64,000 nucleotides of DNA, taken from the NCBI GenBank assembly GCA_949297775.1, contig CASFTM010000002.1, positions 62,001 to 126,000 on the forward strand, read 5' to 3'. Positions 19,101-27,076 of the stretch are shown here, in pieces; positions within the stretch are counted from its first letter, which is position 1, and every line of letters starts with the position of its first letter. Under the pieces are notes generated by a model. The model did not search any database. It was not told the DNA's origin and saw only the letters and a list, made by a program, of their open reading frames with translations. The DNA comes from an uncultured bacterium (GTDB lineage: Bacteria; Elusimicrobiota; Elusimicrobia; Elusimicrobiales; Elusimicrobiaceae). The position numbers and the translations under genes are program-made.

Positions 19101-19191
19101 GCCACCGCGTCAACGCGGAAGGGCGTGTTTCGCGCGCGTAACGCACGAAAGCGTCTTCCAGGGAAGGATAATGGGCGTAAAAAAGTTTCAT
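16177..19191 (-). CDS. addB: AddB-like PD-(D/E)XK nuclease / inactivated helicase subunit
   Basis: A 1004-aa partner of AddA. The N-terminus lacks a canonical Walker A (CSSALTAQRLKDRL replaces it), as in alphaproteobacterial-type AddB. The C-terminal nuclease has GIIDRVDV and VADYKSSRKG (~860-880). The iron-sulfur staple cysteines are visible: one in AQCPMKYFFDKG (~727) and the rest in GCKYCPYAAICRR (~968-980). Known role: strand-specific nuclease and recombination-hotspot recognition in AddAB. First gene of the operon running to the SPL gene. No Shine-Dalgarno is visible; TATTCT ends 8 nt upstream of ATG. Confidence 0.87.
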   Translation of the reverse strand: MKLFYAHYPSLEDAFVRYARETRPSALTRWLVVCSSALTAQRLKDRLAHELGAAANFYFMTAGGLVGELDREAPGEVKPLFPQDNLRDFLIKNLLSEPGLNRYPVSRGFVQAVKSSLRDLADALADPDVLDEHLRTSPDAALELDGERLAWFNQLYRRYLAAEASVPGFRPYAQAFERALKQVENSPFLRSFEQIVFYGFYDMTGRQLELFRTARGAYATAVFAPYQKHPAYQFAKKFFETNWLGSAEGQNAETGRLGALGQTGACLFSPEKSAPAPQGVQLVSAADARGEVFFVAKEILRLVEKEGYSFADIGVIARSAAPYQDELRRTFKANCIPLDASFTYPLSKFALGAFCLNLFSLAFNGFDRETVLAVLSSPYFKNPRKYAWRTLVTQSLVSRDFSQWGDLLPQTKNYDPELLSWLETVKNALGALDGVSTWSDGAALALEFLKQNTDEASFAGKDGEIYRAVCDKINSLSAYAAVRARVEPGEWVRELTDALAALSFNEAEAVQGGVTFTDASRARGLQFKAVFLLGLNDKSFPLITPEDPVLRDYYRYVLRDVLGYWINQSLDRSSEERLLFFAAATAAQEKLYALYARTGADGKAAVPSVFLTELARAGELDLQAGDAPRISGRLSERLTGVDPVFLTPKEISLAFVLHPETALANYTAAGLLSPQVSVSLGAAAQLRQSGALNDYDGQISSGAEIFAAGNEKGFSPSSLQELAQCPMKYFFDKGLRLGDPDEPLSRRELSPDRRGDVYHKILKDFYEELYQKKLTHELFDSAALDYLARVMDRYLPPDGYRTYGIYAVVWALITEDIRSKLSAFVLEDLHQLGPFMPACFEQEVSAGPTDEMPFRLRGIIDRVDVDETAKTFRVADYKSSRKGTKNLAADFFKQLIFQPFIYVWMALQLPQWKGYTSAGSCLLSINKGYVRRDLPQSAFEEMRPRAADFLKMLTDFIQRGDFFLCPSDGCKYCPYAAICRRDSFKSLLRARKSAAGQMLEEARQ

Positions 19192-19251
19192 AAAATAGTA
19201 GAATAAAAGTACTTATTTTATTATTGCATTTTTACACACAGAAACCAAACG

Positions 19252-19707
19252 ATGAAAACGCTTATTTTAGTCCGCCACGCCAACGCGCTGCCCGCTTATG
19301 AAGCCGGGGTAACAACGGATGCCGCGCGTCCGCTGTCCGAAGAAGGCCGCCAAAAAGCCACCTTAACGGCCCGTGCACTGGCGGAACAAAACCTCCATCC
19401 GCAAGTCATTTACACCAGCCCGCTGCTGCGCGCGGTGCAAACGGCGGAAATACTGGCCCAAACGCTGGGGGCCCCTTTATCGCAAGAAACCGTTTTAAAT
19501 GGGATGTACGACGAATCTTCCGCGCGGGATTTTTTGGCGGAGCAACTGCAGGGACACGACACCATTTTGGCGGTGGGACATAACCCGAATATTTCTTATC
19601 TGACACATCTGCTGTGCGGAAAAGCATATCACTTTGCGCCGGGGTCGTTTGCCGTGGTAGATATGCAAGACAAAAACAATCCGCAAATCCTTTCTTTTGG
19701 AGAATAA
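19252..19707 (+). CDS. sixA: SixA-type phosphohistidine phosphatase
   Basis: A 151-aa histidine phosphatase: RHG-like LVRHANAL (catalytic His) near the N-terminus, the Arg of YTSPLLRAVQTAE, and GHNPN with the second His. SixA dephosphorylates phosphohistidine on HPt domains or on the nitrogen PTS protein NPr. No two-component partner is adjacent; the next gene is uppP, 3 nt downstream. The start has no clear ribosome-binding site. Confidence 0.85.
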   Translation: MKTLILVRHANALPAYEAGVTTDAARPLSEEGRQKATLTARALAEQNLHPQVIYTSPLLRAVQTAEILAQTLGAPLSQETVLNGMYDESSARDFLAEQLQGHDTILAVGHNPNISYLTHLLCGKAYHFAPGSFAVVDMQDKNNPQILSFGE

Positions 19708-19710
19708 CCG

Positions 19711-20490
19711 ATGACGATTTTTGACGCTGTTTTACTGGGACTTTTGCAAGCCTTAGGCGAATTTTTGCCAATTTCCAGCTCCGCCCATTTGGTACTTTTG
19801 CCGTACTTCCGCGGAATGGAATACCAGGGGCTCGCCTTTGACGTAATGCTCCACGCCGCTACGCTGTTGGCAGTATTATTGTACTTTGCCAAAGATTGGT
19901 ACTACCTGATTAAAAACGGCCTTACAAGACCAACTTCCAAAGAAGGGCGCACACTGTGGTATTTGGCGGCGGCCACCGTGCCGGCCGGGGTGGCAGGGCT
20001 GCTGCTAAACGACTGGGCGGAACACACTTTCCGCAATCCGCTGATGATTGCCGTATGCTTAATGGTATTTGCGGGCTTATTATGGTGGGCGGACCGAAAA
20101 GGCGGCAAAAACGAATGCCAGGATATTACCTTTAAAACGCTGATGATTATCGGCTGTGCGCAGGCGCTGGCGATTATGCCCGGCGTCTCCCGAAGCGGCA
20201 TTACCATCACGGCGGCGCTCCTTTTGGGGCTTTCGCGCAGTACGAGCGCGCGGTATTCGTTTTTATTGTCCACCCCCATTATCGCCGGAGCCGCCATATT
20301 GGAGATAGGGAATTTATCCCCGGCGGACTTTAATGCGCCTTTGTTGTGGGGGTTTGTCAGCGCGTTTTTGGGGGCGTTGGTGGTAATCGGCTGGTTGATG
20401 AAATACATCAAAACGCACAGTTTTGATATATTTGTGTACTACCGGCTGCTCTTAGGCCTGGCGATTATCACTTTCTACTTTTGGAAATAA
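19711..20490 (+). CDS. uppP: Undecaprenyl-diphosphatase UppP (BacA)
   Basis: A 259-aa integral membrane phosphatase that recycles undecaprenyl diphosphate, the lipid carrier for peptidoglycan and surface polysaccharides. Both signature motifs are present: QALGEFLPISSSAHL near the N-terminus (catalytic Glu) and IMPGVSRSGITI (Arg) near the middle. About seven hydrophobic helices are visible. Co-transcribed with sixA; followed by a strong inverted-repeat terminator. Confidence 0.95.
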   Translation: MTIFDAVLLGLLQALGEFLPISSSAHLVLLPYFRGMEYQGLAFDVMLHAATLLAVLLYFAKDWYYLIKNGLTRPTSKEGRTLWYLAAATVPAGVAGLLLNDWAEHTFRNPLMIAVCLMVFAGLLWWADRKGGKNECQDITFKTLMIIGCAQALAIMPGVSRSGITITAALLLGLSRSTSARYSFLLSTPIIAGAAILEIGNLSPADFNAPLLWGFVSAFLGALVVIGWLMKYIKTHSFDIFVYYRLLLGLAIITFYFWK

Positions 20491-20495
20491 CTAAA

Positions 20496-20525
20496 AAACG
20501 GAACAGAAAATTTTCTGTTCCGTTT
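20496..20525. terminator. Bidirectional terminator, perfect 15-bp inverted repeat
   Basis: AAACGGAACAGAAAA (20496-20510) is directly followed by its reverse complement (20511-20525) with T-rich flanks on both strands. It ends uppP and the convergent proC. Confidence 0.88.
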
Positions 20526-20546
20526 CTTCTTTTATTCAGCCAAAAT

Positions 20547-21338
20547 TTATTTCTTGGCAAATTCCTGCGCTTTCGCTACCGTGGCCCCGATGGTTTTATC
20601 CAGCGCCTCATCCAAGCCCATCGTTGTTAACACGTCCAAACCGGCCGCCGTGCAGCCGCCGGGGGTAGCCACTTTCTGAGCCAATTCCGCCGGAGAAATA
20701 CCTTCGTGCTCCACCATTTTAGCCGCACCCACTACCGTCTGAAGCGCAAGCGTAACGGCCTGTTTTTCCGTCAATCCTTGCGCTACGCCGGCTTTGGCTA
20801 AGGCGTCAATAAAGTAATACACAAACGCCGGGCCGGAACTGGAAACCGCCGTGCCCGCGTCAAACAAGCTTTCCGGTATCTCCACCGTTTTGCCAATCCG
20901 GGCAAAAATGCTTTCTGCCGCCTGGCGCTCTTGGGCGGAAACATTTTCGCCAAACGCAAACAGCGTAATGCCTTCGCCCAAGGCAAGCGGCGTGTTGGGC
21001 ATAATGCGCACCACGGGCCAGCCGGGCAAGGCCGCCTGCAATTTTTCCAGCGTCCAGCCTAAAGCCATACAAATAACGGGCTTTTTTTCCGCCGCTAAAA
21101 TGTCCGGCATAATTTGCGGAACAATGCCGGGTTTAACGGCAATCACCACGATATCCGCTTCCTGCGCCGTGCGGCGGTTATCCGTGCAGGCGTATACGCC
21201 GCATTGCTCCGTTACGCGCTGGGCAAATTCCTGCGAATGAACCGACGCCGCAATATCCTCTTTCGGCCAGCCGCTTTTCACAAGACCTCTGATAATCGCG
21301 CCGCCCATTTCTCCGGCGCCGATAAAACCTAGTTTCAT
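20547..21338 (-). CDS. proC: Pyrroline-5-carboxylate reductase
   Basis: A 263-aa NAD(P)H-dependent reductase, the last step of proline synthesis. The Rossmann motif GFIGAGEMGGAI is at the N-terminus and the P5CR signature around SSSGPAFVYYFIDAL with GVAQGLTEKQA follows. Last gene of proB-proA-proC; overlaps proA by 4 nt. The full glutamate-to-proline pathway is therefore encoded together. Confidence 0.96.
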   Translation of the reverse strand: MKLGFIGAGEMGGAIIRGLVKSGWPKEDIAASVHSQEFAQRVTEQCGVYACTDNRRTAQEADIVVIAVKPGIVPQIMPDILAAEKKPVICMALGWTLEKLQAALPGWPVVRIMPNTPLALGEGITLFAFGENVSAQERQAAESIFARIGKTVEIPESLFDAGTAVSSSGPAFVYYFIDALAKAGVAQGLTEKQAVTLALQTVVGAAKMVEHEGISPAELAQKVATPGGCTAAGLDVLTTMGLDEALDKTIGATVAKAQEFAKK

Positions 21339-22639
21339 TTTGCTGCTCCTATTTTTTTATGCGTAAACGGTTTGGCGTTTGCGCCGACGTAATCGGCCAC
21401 GATTTGGCCGTTTCCGTACAACTTATATTTATAAATGGTCAATCCTTCCAACCCCACCGGGCCGCGCGCGTGCGTTTTGCCGGTGCTGATGCCCACCTCG
21501 GCCCCGAAGCCGTAGCGGTAGCCGTCCGCAAAGCGGGTGGAAGCGTTGTGATACACGCCGGCGGAATCCACCAAGTCCATAAAAATTTGGGCTTCGTCGT
21601 GTTCCGCCGTCAAAATGCAATCTGTATGGTGCGAACCGTAGCGGTTGATGTGCGCAACCGCATCCAGCACGTTTTTGACTTGCTTGACGGAAAGCTTTTT
21701 CTCGCCGTATTCCGTATGCCAATCCGTTACCGGGCCAGACACCGGGGCCAGCGCCGCGATGTCCTCCCCGCCGAAAAGTTCCACCCCGTTTTGAATAAGC
21801 GCCGCCAGCAGCGCTTTTTTATTAGCTTCCGGCCAGCGTTCGTCCAACAGCAAGGTTTCCACCGTGTTGCAGGCCGACGGATACTGCGTTTTGGCGTCCA
21901 CACACAAGCGGCAGGCCATTTGCACATCCGCCGAAGGCGCCACATAAATATGGCACACACCGTCCGCGTGCCCCAGCACGGGAATTTTGGTGTTGGCCTT
22001 TACATAGGCAATCAGCGAATTGCCGCCGCGGGGGATGATTAAATCAAAATATTGGTCCAAGGCTAGCATCTCGGCGGATTCTTCGCGCGTATGGATTAAC
22101 TGCAAAGCGTCCGCCGGGTATCCGGGCACCGAGGCCAACGCCTGTTTGAGCGTTTGGGCCATAGCGTCATTGGTATGGAGGGCTTCGCGTCCGCCTTTTA
22201 ACATCACGGCGTTGCCGGATTTAACCGCCAGCGCGGCAATCTGCGGCACCACGTCGGGACGGGCTTCAAAAATAACGCCTATAAGCCCAATCGGGCAGGA
22301 AATTTTATACAGGGAAAGCCCTTCGTCCAACTCCGTTGCCGCCAGTACGCGCCCTACCGGGTCCGGCAATTCCACCAGTTCTTCCACGCCTTTAATCACG
22401 GTTTCCAGTTTTTCGCGCGTCAATTTTAAACGCTCGTACAAAGCGGGCTTCATTTTGCCGGCTTCCACGGCTTTTTTGGCTTCCTGCAAATCCAACTGGT
22501 TGGCGGCTAAAATTTCATCCGCGTGTACGCGCATCGCGCACGCCATGGCATTTAACGCGCGGTCCTTGGCTTCCGGCGCCAGGGCGGCTAACACATAAGA
22601 AGCTTCTTTGGCCCGGGCGGCCATTTCAGATACGTTCAT
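21335..22639 (-). CDS. proA: Gamma-glutamyl phosphate reductase
   Basis: A 434-aa aldehyde-dehydrogenase-fold enzyme making glutamate-5-semialdehyde. The catalytic Cys lies in YPSACNTVETLLLDE; FEARPDVVPQIAAL and GLEGLTIYKYKLYG are strong family segments. Positioned between proB (9-nt gap) and proC (4-nt overlap). Confidence 0.97.
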   Translation of the reverse strand: MNVSEMAARAKEASYVLAALAPEAKDRALNAMACAMRVHADEILAANQLDLQEAKKAVEAGKMKPALYERLKLTREKLETVIKGVEELVELPDPVGRVLAATELDEGLSLYKISCPIGLIGVIFEARPDVVPQIAALAVKSGNAVMLKGGREALHTNDAMAQTLKQALASVPGYPADALQLIHTREESAEMLALDQYFDLIIPRGGNSLIAYVKANTKIPVLGHADGVCHIYVAPSADVQMACRLCVDAKTQYPSACNTVETLLLDERWPEANKKALLAALIQNGVELFGGEDIAALAPVSGPVTDWHTEYGEKKLSVKQVKNVLDAVAHINRYGSHHTDCILTAEHDEAQIFMDLVDSAGVYHNASTRFADGYRYGFGAEVGISTGKTHARGPVGLEGLTIYKYKLYGNGQIVADYVGANAKPFTHKKIGAAK

Positions 22640-22648
22640 ATCAAATCC

Positions 22649-23791
22649 TCACAGTAAGACGATGTTGTCGCGGTGGACGGCTTCGTCATAATTTTTATAA
22701 CCGATTTTTTTGGCGATTTCTTCTGAGCGGCAGCCGGCGATTTTGCGGCATTCTTTATCGGAATAGTTGGCCAAACCGCGGGCGAATTCCACGCCTTTTT
22801 CGTCCAGGATGGAAATGGCGTCGCCCGCTTCAAACTCGCCCCCGACGGCTATAATGCCGGCCGGCAAGAGAGAGGAACCTTTTTCGCACACGGCTTTTTT
22901 GGCCCCGGCGTTAACCGTCACCCCACCCGATACGTTCGTAGCGTAGGCCAACCATAATTTTTTGCCGGGCAAATCTTCCACCGGCAGGAAAAGCGTTCCT
23001 TTAAAATCCGGCCCGAACACCGAAGCCACCGCCCCGGTCCGTTTGCCGTAGGAAATCACCATCGCCGCGCCGGAACGCGTAACCACTTTGGCGGCTTCCA
23101 GCTTGGTTTTCATACCGCCGCGCCCGCGGGAAGAAGCGCAAAAACCCAAGGATTCTATCTCCGGCGTTACTCCTTTGACGACTTCAATGAGTTTGGCGTT
23201 TTTATCTTTGCGCGGGTCCCCGTTATACAGGCCTTCCACGTCGCTCATAATGCACAGCAGGTCTGCGTCCATCCCGGCGGCCACCAGCGCGGAAAGTTTA
23301 TCGTTGTCGCCGAAACACACTTTTATGCCTTTTTCCTTATAGCCGCGCAGTTCGTTGGTGGATACGGTATCGTTCTGGTTGATAACCGGGATACAGCCCA
23401 GCTCCAGCAGGCGGTTTAGCGTGTCGCGCAGGCTTAAGTAGCGGCTGCGGTGGGCGAAGTCGTCCTCCGTCAGCAATACTTGCGCCGCCATAACGCCCAG
23501 CTGTTTAAAACCGTCTTCGTAAAATTTCATCAGGCTGATTTGCCCCACCGCCGCGCAGGCTTGTTTTAACGACACTACATCCGGTGCGCTGGTAAGGCCC
23601 AACCGTTTTTTGCCCATCCCCACCGCTCCGGACGTAACCAGCAGGATTTCCTTCCCCCGGGCGCGCAAGGCGGCGATGTCTTCCATAAACGAATACAGCC
23701 GCGACAGCGCCAAATCGCCGCTGTCGGTGCTGAGTGCATTCGTCCCAAATTTAATCACAATCCGTTTTGCTTTTTTGATTAAGTCTTTCAT
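22649..23791 (-). CDS. proB: Glutamate 5-kinase with PUA domain
   Basis: A 380-aa glutamate kinase when started at the ATG 23791, which has GAGG 5 nt upstream; the frame is open further upstream but without family similarity. The kinase domain shows VIKFGTNALS, VTSGAVGMGKKRLG and NQNDTVSTNELRG. The C-terminal ~95 residues form a PUA domain (LLPAGIIAVGGEFEAGDAI), as in E. coli ProB. Feedback by proline is expected from the family. A gene for an unrelated nuclease lies 28 nt upstream in the same direction. Confidence 0.95.
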   Translation of the reverse strand: MKDLIKKAKRIVIKFGTNALSTDSGDLALSRLYSFMEDIAALRARGKEILLVTSGAVGMGKKRLGLTSAPDVVSLKQACAAVGQISLMKFYEDGFKQLGVMAAQVLLTEDDFAHRSRYLSLRDTLNRLLELGCIPVINQNDTVSTNELRGYKEKGIKVCFGDNDKLSALVAAGMDADLLCIMSDVEGLYNGDPRKDKNAKLIEVVKGVTPEIESLGFCASSRGRGGMKTKLEAAKVVTRSGAAMVISYGKRTGAVASVFGPDFKGTLFLPVEDLPGKKLWLAYATNVSGGVTVNAGAKKAVCEKGSSLLPAGIIAVGGEFEAGDAISILDEKGVEFARGLANYSDKECRKIAGCRSEEIAKKIGYKNYDEAVHRDNIVLL

Positions 23792-23819
23792 AAAAACCTC
23801 AAGGATAGCTGATACCGGC

Positions 23820-24560
23820 TTATTGTTCCCCGCGGTCCTCCGTACGGACCGACGAAAATTCGCAACGCGTGTTAAACGGACACGCCGCACAATGTTCCCG
23901 GTTCGGCTCAAAATCATTTACTTCTATTTTTTTGCCGACTTCAATAAAAGTATCCAAAATTTTCTTTTCGTCAAACGCTTCAAACGGCGCGCTCATTTTT
24001 TGGTTAAACGCCACAAAATAAAAAGTGGCAACGCCCTTTTGCATATTCCACGCGCGCCGCGCGCCTACGGCGTAAATCCCCAGCTGCAGGGAATCCGTTA
24101 CCGGCAGAGACAAGTCCACATCCGTCCCCGTTTTATAGTCAATCACTTCCCAGGAGCCGTCGGGATGTTTGTCGATGCGGTCAATTTTGCCGCGCAGCGT
24201 CCACTGCCCTTCCTGGAAAATAAATTCGCGTTCCGTGCTGTCCACCGTGGTCTTGCGCTCGTACTCGGCCTGGGCGTAAGTTTCCAGCATTTTTTTGCCT
24301 TTCAAATACCATTCCATTTGCTCGCCGGCGTTGGCATACCCCGCCCCCAACCAGCAGTCGTCGTAATACGAAAGCAGTTCGGAGGGATCGTTGGAATTGC
24401 GGTGGTATTCTTCCAGGGCGCGGTGGATGGACACCCCCAGGGAAGAAGCCGGCACCAAGCCCTCCCGCTTGCCTTCTATGTACTTATATTTATAAAGGAC
24501 CGGACATTCCAAATAAGTTTTGATTTTGGAATAATTCAGTTCGTACACGTCGCTATACAT
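23820..24560 (-). CDS. Cas4/RecB-like PD-(D/E)XK nuclease with Fe-S cysteines
   Basis: A 246-aa stand-alone nuclease. The N-terminal LNYSKIKTYLECPVLYKYKY supplies the first staple cysteine; GVSIHRALEEYH, KIDRIDKHPD and VIDYKTGTD are the catalytic core; HCAACPFNTRCEF supplies three more cysteines. The layout matches PDDEXK_1 (Cas4/AddB C-terminal) enzymes, but no Cas genes or repeats are in the window. The start is ATG 24560, overlapping the rsmD stop by 8 nt. The longer in-frame extension would run antisense-like through rsmD and is rejected. Its role in DNA processing is inferred. Confidence 0.8.
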   Translation of the reverse strand: MYSDVYELNYSKIKTYLECPVLYKYKYIEGKREGLVPASSLGVSIHRALEEYHRNSNDPSELLSYYDDCWLGAGYANAGEQMEWYLKGKKMLETYAQAEYERKTTVDSTEREFIFQEGQWTLRGKIDRIDKHPDGSWEVIDYKTGTDVDLSLPVTDSLQLGIYAVGARRAWNMQKGVATFYFVAFNQKMSAPFEAFDEKKILDTFIEVGKKIEVNDFEPNREHCAACPFNTRCEFSSVRTEDRGEQ

Positions 24561-25155
24561 GGGCGTCCTCTTGCGGGGTTTGGGCGGCGCGCAGGAAATG
24601 CACCAGCGTATCGCCGTACTTTTCCACGCGGTAAATTTCCAATCCGGCGGGCACTTCAAATTCTTCCGTTTTGTGGGTTTGCAATACGATAATCCCGTTG
24701 GGCGCCAACAGCCGCGCGGCGGCTACATTATCCAAAGCCGGTTGGGAAAAAGCCAGCATTTTGTTGTTGATGTCGCGGTAAGGCGGGCCCATAAAAATAA
24801 TGTCATAGCCTTCGTTGTCGCTGTAAGCAAGCAGCCAATCCAGCGGTTTTAACACATCGCCGCGGAACACTTTGGCGCGGTCTGCAAAGCCCAGATGCGC
24901 CAAGTTGCGGTGAATGTTTTTAATGCAGGCGGGTTCTTTATCTACCATGACGGTTTTCTGCGCCCCGCGGGAAAGCGCTTCCAAAGACACATTGCCCGTC
25001 CCGGCAAATAAATCCAGCATTATGGCGCCCGTAATGCGTGGGCGCAAGATATCAAACAACGATTGTTTAATCCGGTCTGAAATCGGCTTTACGGGCAGAT
25101 TTTTAGAAACCGAAAATATTTTCCGCCCGCGGGCGGTTCCAGCAATAATACGCAT
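24553..25155 (-). CDS. rsmD: RsmD-like 16S rRNA (guanine966-N2)-methyltransferase
   Basis: A 200-aa class I methyltransferase. MRIIAGTARGRKI, RIKQSLFDIL and LDLFAGTGNVSLEALSRGA (SAM site) are typical RsmD segments. The catalytic motif IV, normally DPPY/DPPF, reads MGPPYRD here (codons near 24780-24795), so the Asp is replaced by Gly. Known role: N2 methylation of G966 in 16S rRNA. The D-to-G change could reduce activity, or be a sequencing error (GAC to GGC). SD AAGGA precedes ATG. Confidence 0.88.
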   Translation of the reverse strand: MRIIAGTARGRKIFSVSKNLPVKPISDRIKQSLFDILRPRITGAIMLDLFAGTGNVSLEALSRGAQKTVMVDKEPACIKNIHRNLAHLGFADRAKVFRGDVLKPLDWLLAYSDNEGYDIIFMGPPYRDINNKMLAFSQPALDNVAAARLLAPNGIIVLQTHKTEEFEVPAGLEIYRVEKYGDTLVHFLRAAQTPQEDAHV

Positions 25156-25163
25156 AAGTTCCT

Positions 25164-25817
25164 TTATAACTGGGCGATGCCTTCCTTTATGGCATAGCGA
25201 ACCAGCTCGGCTTGTTTGTGAATGCCGAGTTTTTTCATAATATTGTTGCGGTGCACGTGAATGGTGTTAAGCGACAAATTAAACGATTTGGCAATTTGCT
25301 TGCTGCTGTAGCCTTCGGCAATCAGCTGCAGGACTTCTTTTTCTTTAGGGGTCAGCCCGGTTACGTCGCGCTTGCGGGAAGACGTTTTGCCCAAAAACCC
25401 CTGCACGATATATTTGGATACTTTACTGCATAAATAGAACCGCCCGGCGGCGACTTCTTCAATCGCATCCACGATTTCGTCGGCGGTGGACACTTTAACA
25501 ATAAACCCTTTTGCCCCGGCTTTCAGGGATTTTTCCACCGATACGCGGTCGTCATACATACTAAGCATAACCACTTTGGCTTCCGGGTTGCGTTTGACAA
25601 TGCGTTCCACCGCTTCTATGCCGTTTAACACTGGCATGGAAATATCCACCACATACACGTCCACGTCCGCACCGTGCTTTTGGGCGTATTCCACCAAATC
25701 TTTTCCGTTGGAAATTTCGGCTACGATTTCCATATTCTTCCCAAGTTTTTCCAATACGGCCCGCACGCCGTTACGTACAATGGCGTGGTCGTCTGCTAAT
25801 ACAATTTTCTTATTCAT
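25164..25817 (-). CDS. NarL/FixJ-type response regulator
   Basis: A 217-aa regulator: receiver domain with the acidic pair in LADDHAIVRNG, phosphoacceptor Asp in VYVVDISMPVLNG, and Lys in AKGFIVKVS; then a LuxR-type helix-turn-helix (LTPKEKEVLQLIAEGYSSKQIAKSFNLSLNTIHVHRNNIMKKL region). The start is ATG 25817 with GGGGGAAAG upstream, overlapping the kinase stop by 8 nt, so the pair is co-translated. Targets are unknown. It may regulate genes other than its operon, which holds proline and rRNA-modification genes. Confidence 0.93.
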   Translation of the reverse strand: MNKKIVLADDHAIVRNGVRAVLEKLGKNMEIVAEISNGKDLVEYAQKHGADVDVYVVDISMPVLNGIEAVERIVKRNPEAKVVMLSMYDDRVSVEKSLKAGAKGFIVKVSTADEIVDAIEEVAAGRFYLCSKVSKYIVQGFLGKTSSRKRDVTGLTPKEKEVLQLIAEGYSSKQIAKSFNLSLNTIHVHRNNIMKKLGIHKQAELVRYAIKEGIAQL

Positions 25818-26961
25818 TCTTTCCCCCATATACGACGCACGGACATACGACCTCAATGCGGGTGCCTTTGCCCGGTTCGCTTTTAATAGATATATTTCCA
25901 CCCAACAGGTGCACGCTGTCTTTCATTGCGAGCAATCCTACTTTACGAATGGAACGTTGTTTTATTTGCTTAAAACCGATACCGTCATCCTGCACAACCA
26001 GCCGGATTTCCCCATCCTGCCGGCTGAGCAGCACATAAATATTTTTTGCGCGGGAATGCTTGACAATATTGTTCAGCGCTTCCTGCACAATCCGGTAAAG
26101 CAAAATTTTTACACTGTCGGAAATGCCAGCTTCGCCAACGGACGGCTGATAGTCAAAGGTATAGGGAATGTGCACATACCCGCTGATGTTTTCCAACAAC
26201 TCCCGGATAGAGCCCCCTAGGGCGCCGTCGTTTTCCAGGCTGGGCGGACGCAGGGACACGACGATATTTTTCACGCGTTCAATGCTGTCTTTAATTTGCG
26301 CGTCCAACTTGGCGATATCTTCCAGCGCCTGCTTGCGGTCGCCTTCCTTCACGCTGGCTTTAACCAAACTCAAAAGCGCCGTCAAAATCACCACGGCGGA
26401 ACCGATTTCATCGTGCAGCGCTTTGGAAATTTCTTTTTTTTCGGCTTCCCGCGCCGCCAACAAAATTTGGGAAAAAGTCCGCGGCGGGGTTCCTTCCCGC
26501 AGCATATCCCCGCCCTGGTAGGCACCGCCCCAATGGGTAATGTCCCGCGTGAGGGAAAGCACGCTTTCTACCTGGGCGTGCTCGCCGCGCAACGGGATAA
26601 GCGTTGTTTGGTAGAAATAATGTTTATCGGCTTTTTCCAGGCCCCACTCATAATGATGGATTTGCCCAGCTAAAGCCTGCCTGAAAGCCCGCTGGTGTAC
26701 GGAGCGGTCTTCCTGCAAATCTTCCGGAGTAATCCGGCCGGATATATTGCTGAAAATAACGGTTTGGCGCGTAACGGCATCAGTCACAGCCACTACATCG
26801 TAGCCGTCCACCCCGTTCTTTTTGATAGATTCCAAATCCTGCGCTTGTATATCCAACAAGGCAGAATCCCCTCTTCTTGGGGAAACGGTTTGTTTGCATT
26901 GAGGACAGGAGAAAACGCGACAACGTTCTTCCTTTTTCTCGGAAATTCGTTTTTTAATCAT
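25810..26961 (-). CDS. Cytosolic PAS sensor histidine kinase (HisKA_3)
   Basis: A 383-aa kinase without a transmembrane segment. The N-terminus has a Cys cluster (CRVFSCPQCK) that could bind metal or sense redox, followed by a PAS-like domain (~40-150). HisKA_3 dimerisation carries the phospho-His in KALHDEIGSAVV, and the HATPase domain shows the N box VQEALNNIVKHS and VVQDDGIGFK. It matches the NarX/DegS class and pairs with the adjacent NarL-type regulator. The signal is likely intracellular; its nature is unknown. First gene of the long operon down to proC (inferred from spacing). Confidence 0.9.
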   Translation of the reverse strand: MIKKRISEKKEERCRVFSCPQCKQTVSPRRGDSALLDIQAQDLESIKKNGVDGYDVVAVTDAVTRQTVIFSNISGRITPEDLQEDRSVHQRAFRQALAGQIHHYEWGLEKADKHYFYQTTLIPLRGEHAQVESVLSLTRDITHWGGAYQGGDMLREGTPPRTFSQILLAAREAEKKEISKALHDEIGSAVVILTALLSLVKASVKEGDRKQALEDIAKLDAQIKDSIERVKNIVVSLRPPSLENDGALGGSIRELLENISGYVHIPYTFDYQPSVGEAGISDSVKILLYRIVQEALNNIVKHSRAKNIYVLLSRQDGEIRLVVQDDGIGFKQIKQRSIRKVGLLAMKDSVHLLGGNISIKSEPGKGTRIEVVCPCVVYGGKNE

Positions 26962-27063
26962 AAGCGGCCTCTAATACACCTTAATTGTTATTTTACAATA
27001 GTTTTACCCTTTTTTACTACCTGCCGGAACCGTACGCGGGCGGTTAAAAAAAGGTATTTTTGA

Positions 27064-27076
27064 TATAATTTAGTGT
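27064..27076 (+). promoter_or_regulatory. Extended -10 next to ATG of the PBP1A gene
   Basis: TGATATAAT (TATAAT 27064-27069) ends 7 nt before ATG 27077. No Shine-Dalgarno lies in between, so a leaderless mRNA is likely. Confidence 0.55.

Noticed and set aside
23820-24560. Cas4-like nuclease as part of a CRISPR system
   Set aside because: No repeat-spacer array or other cas gene is visible within 64 kb.
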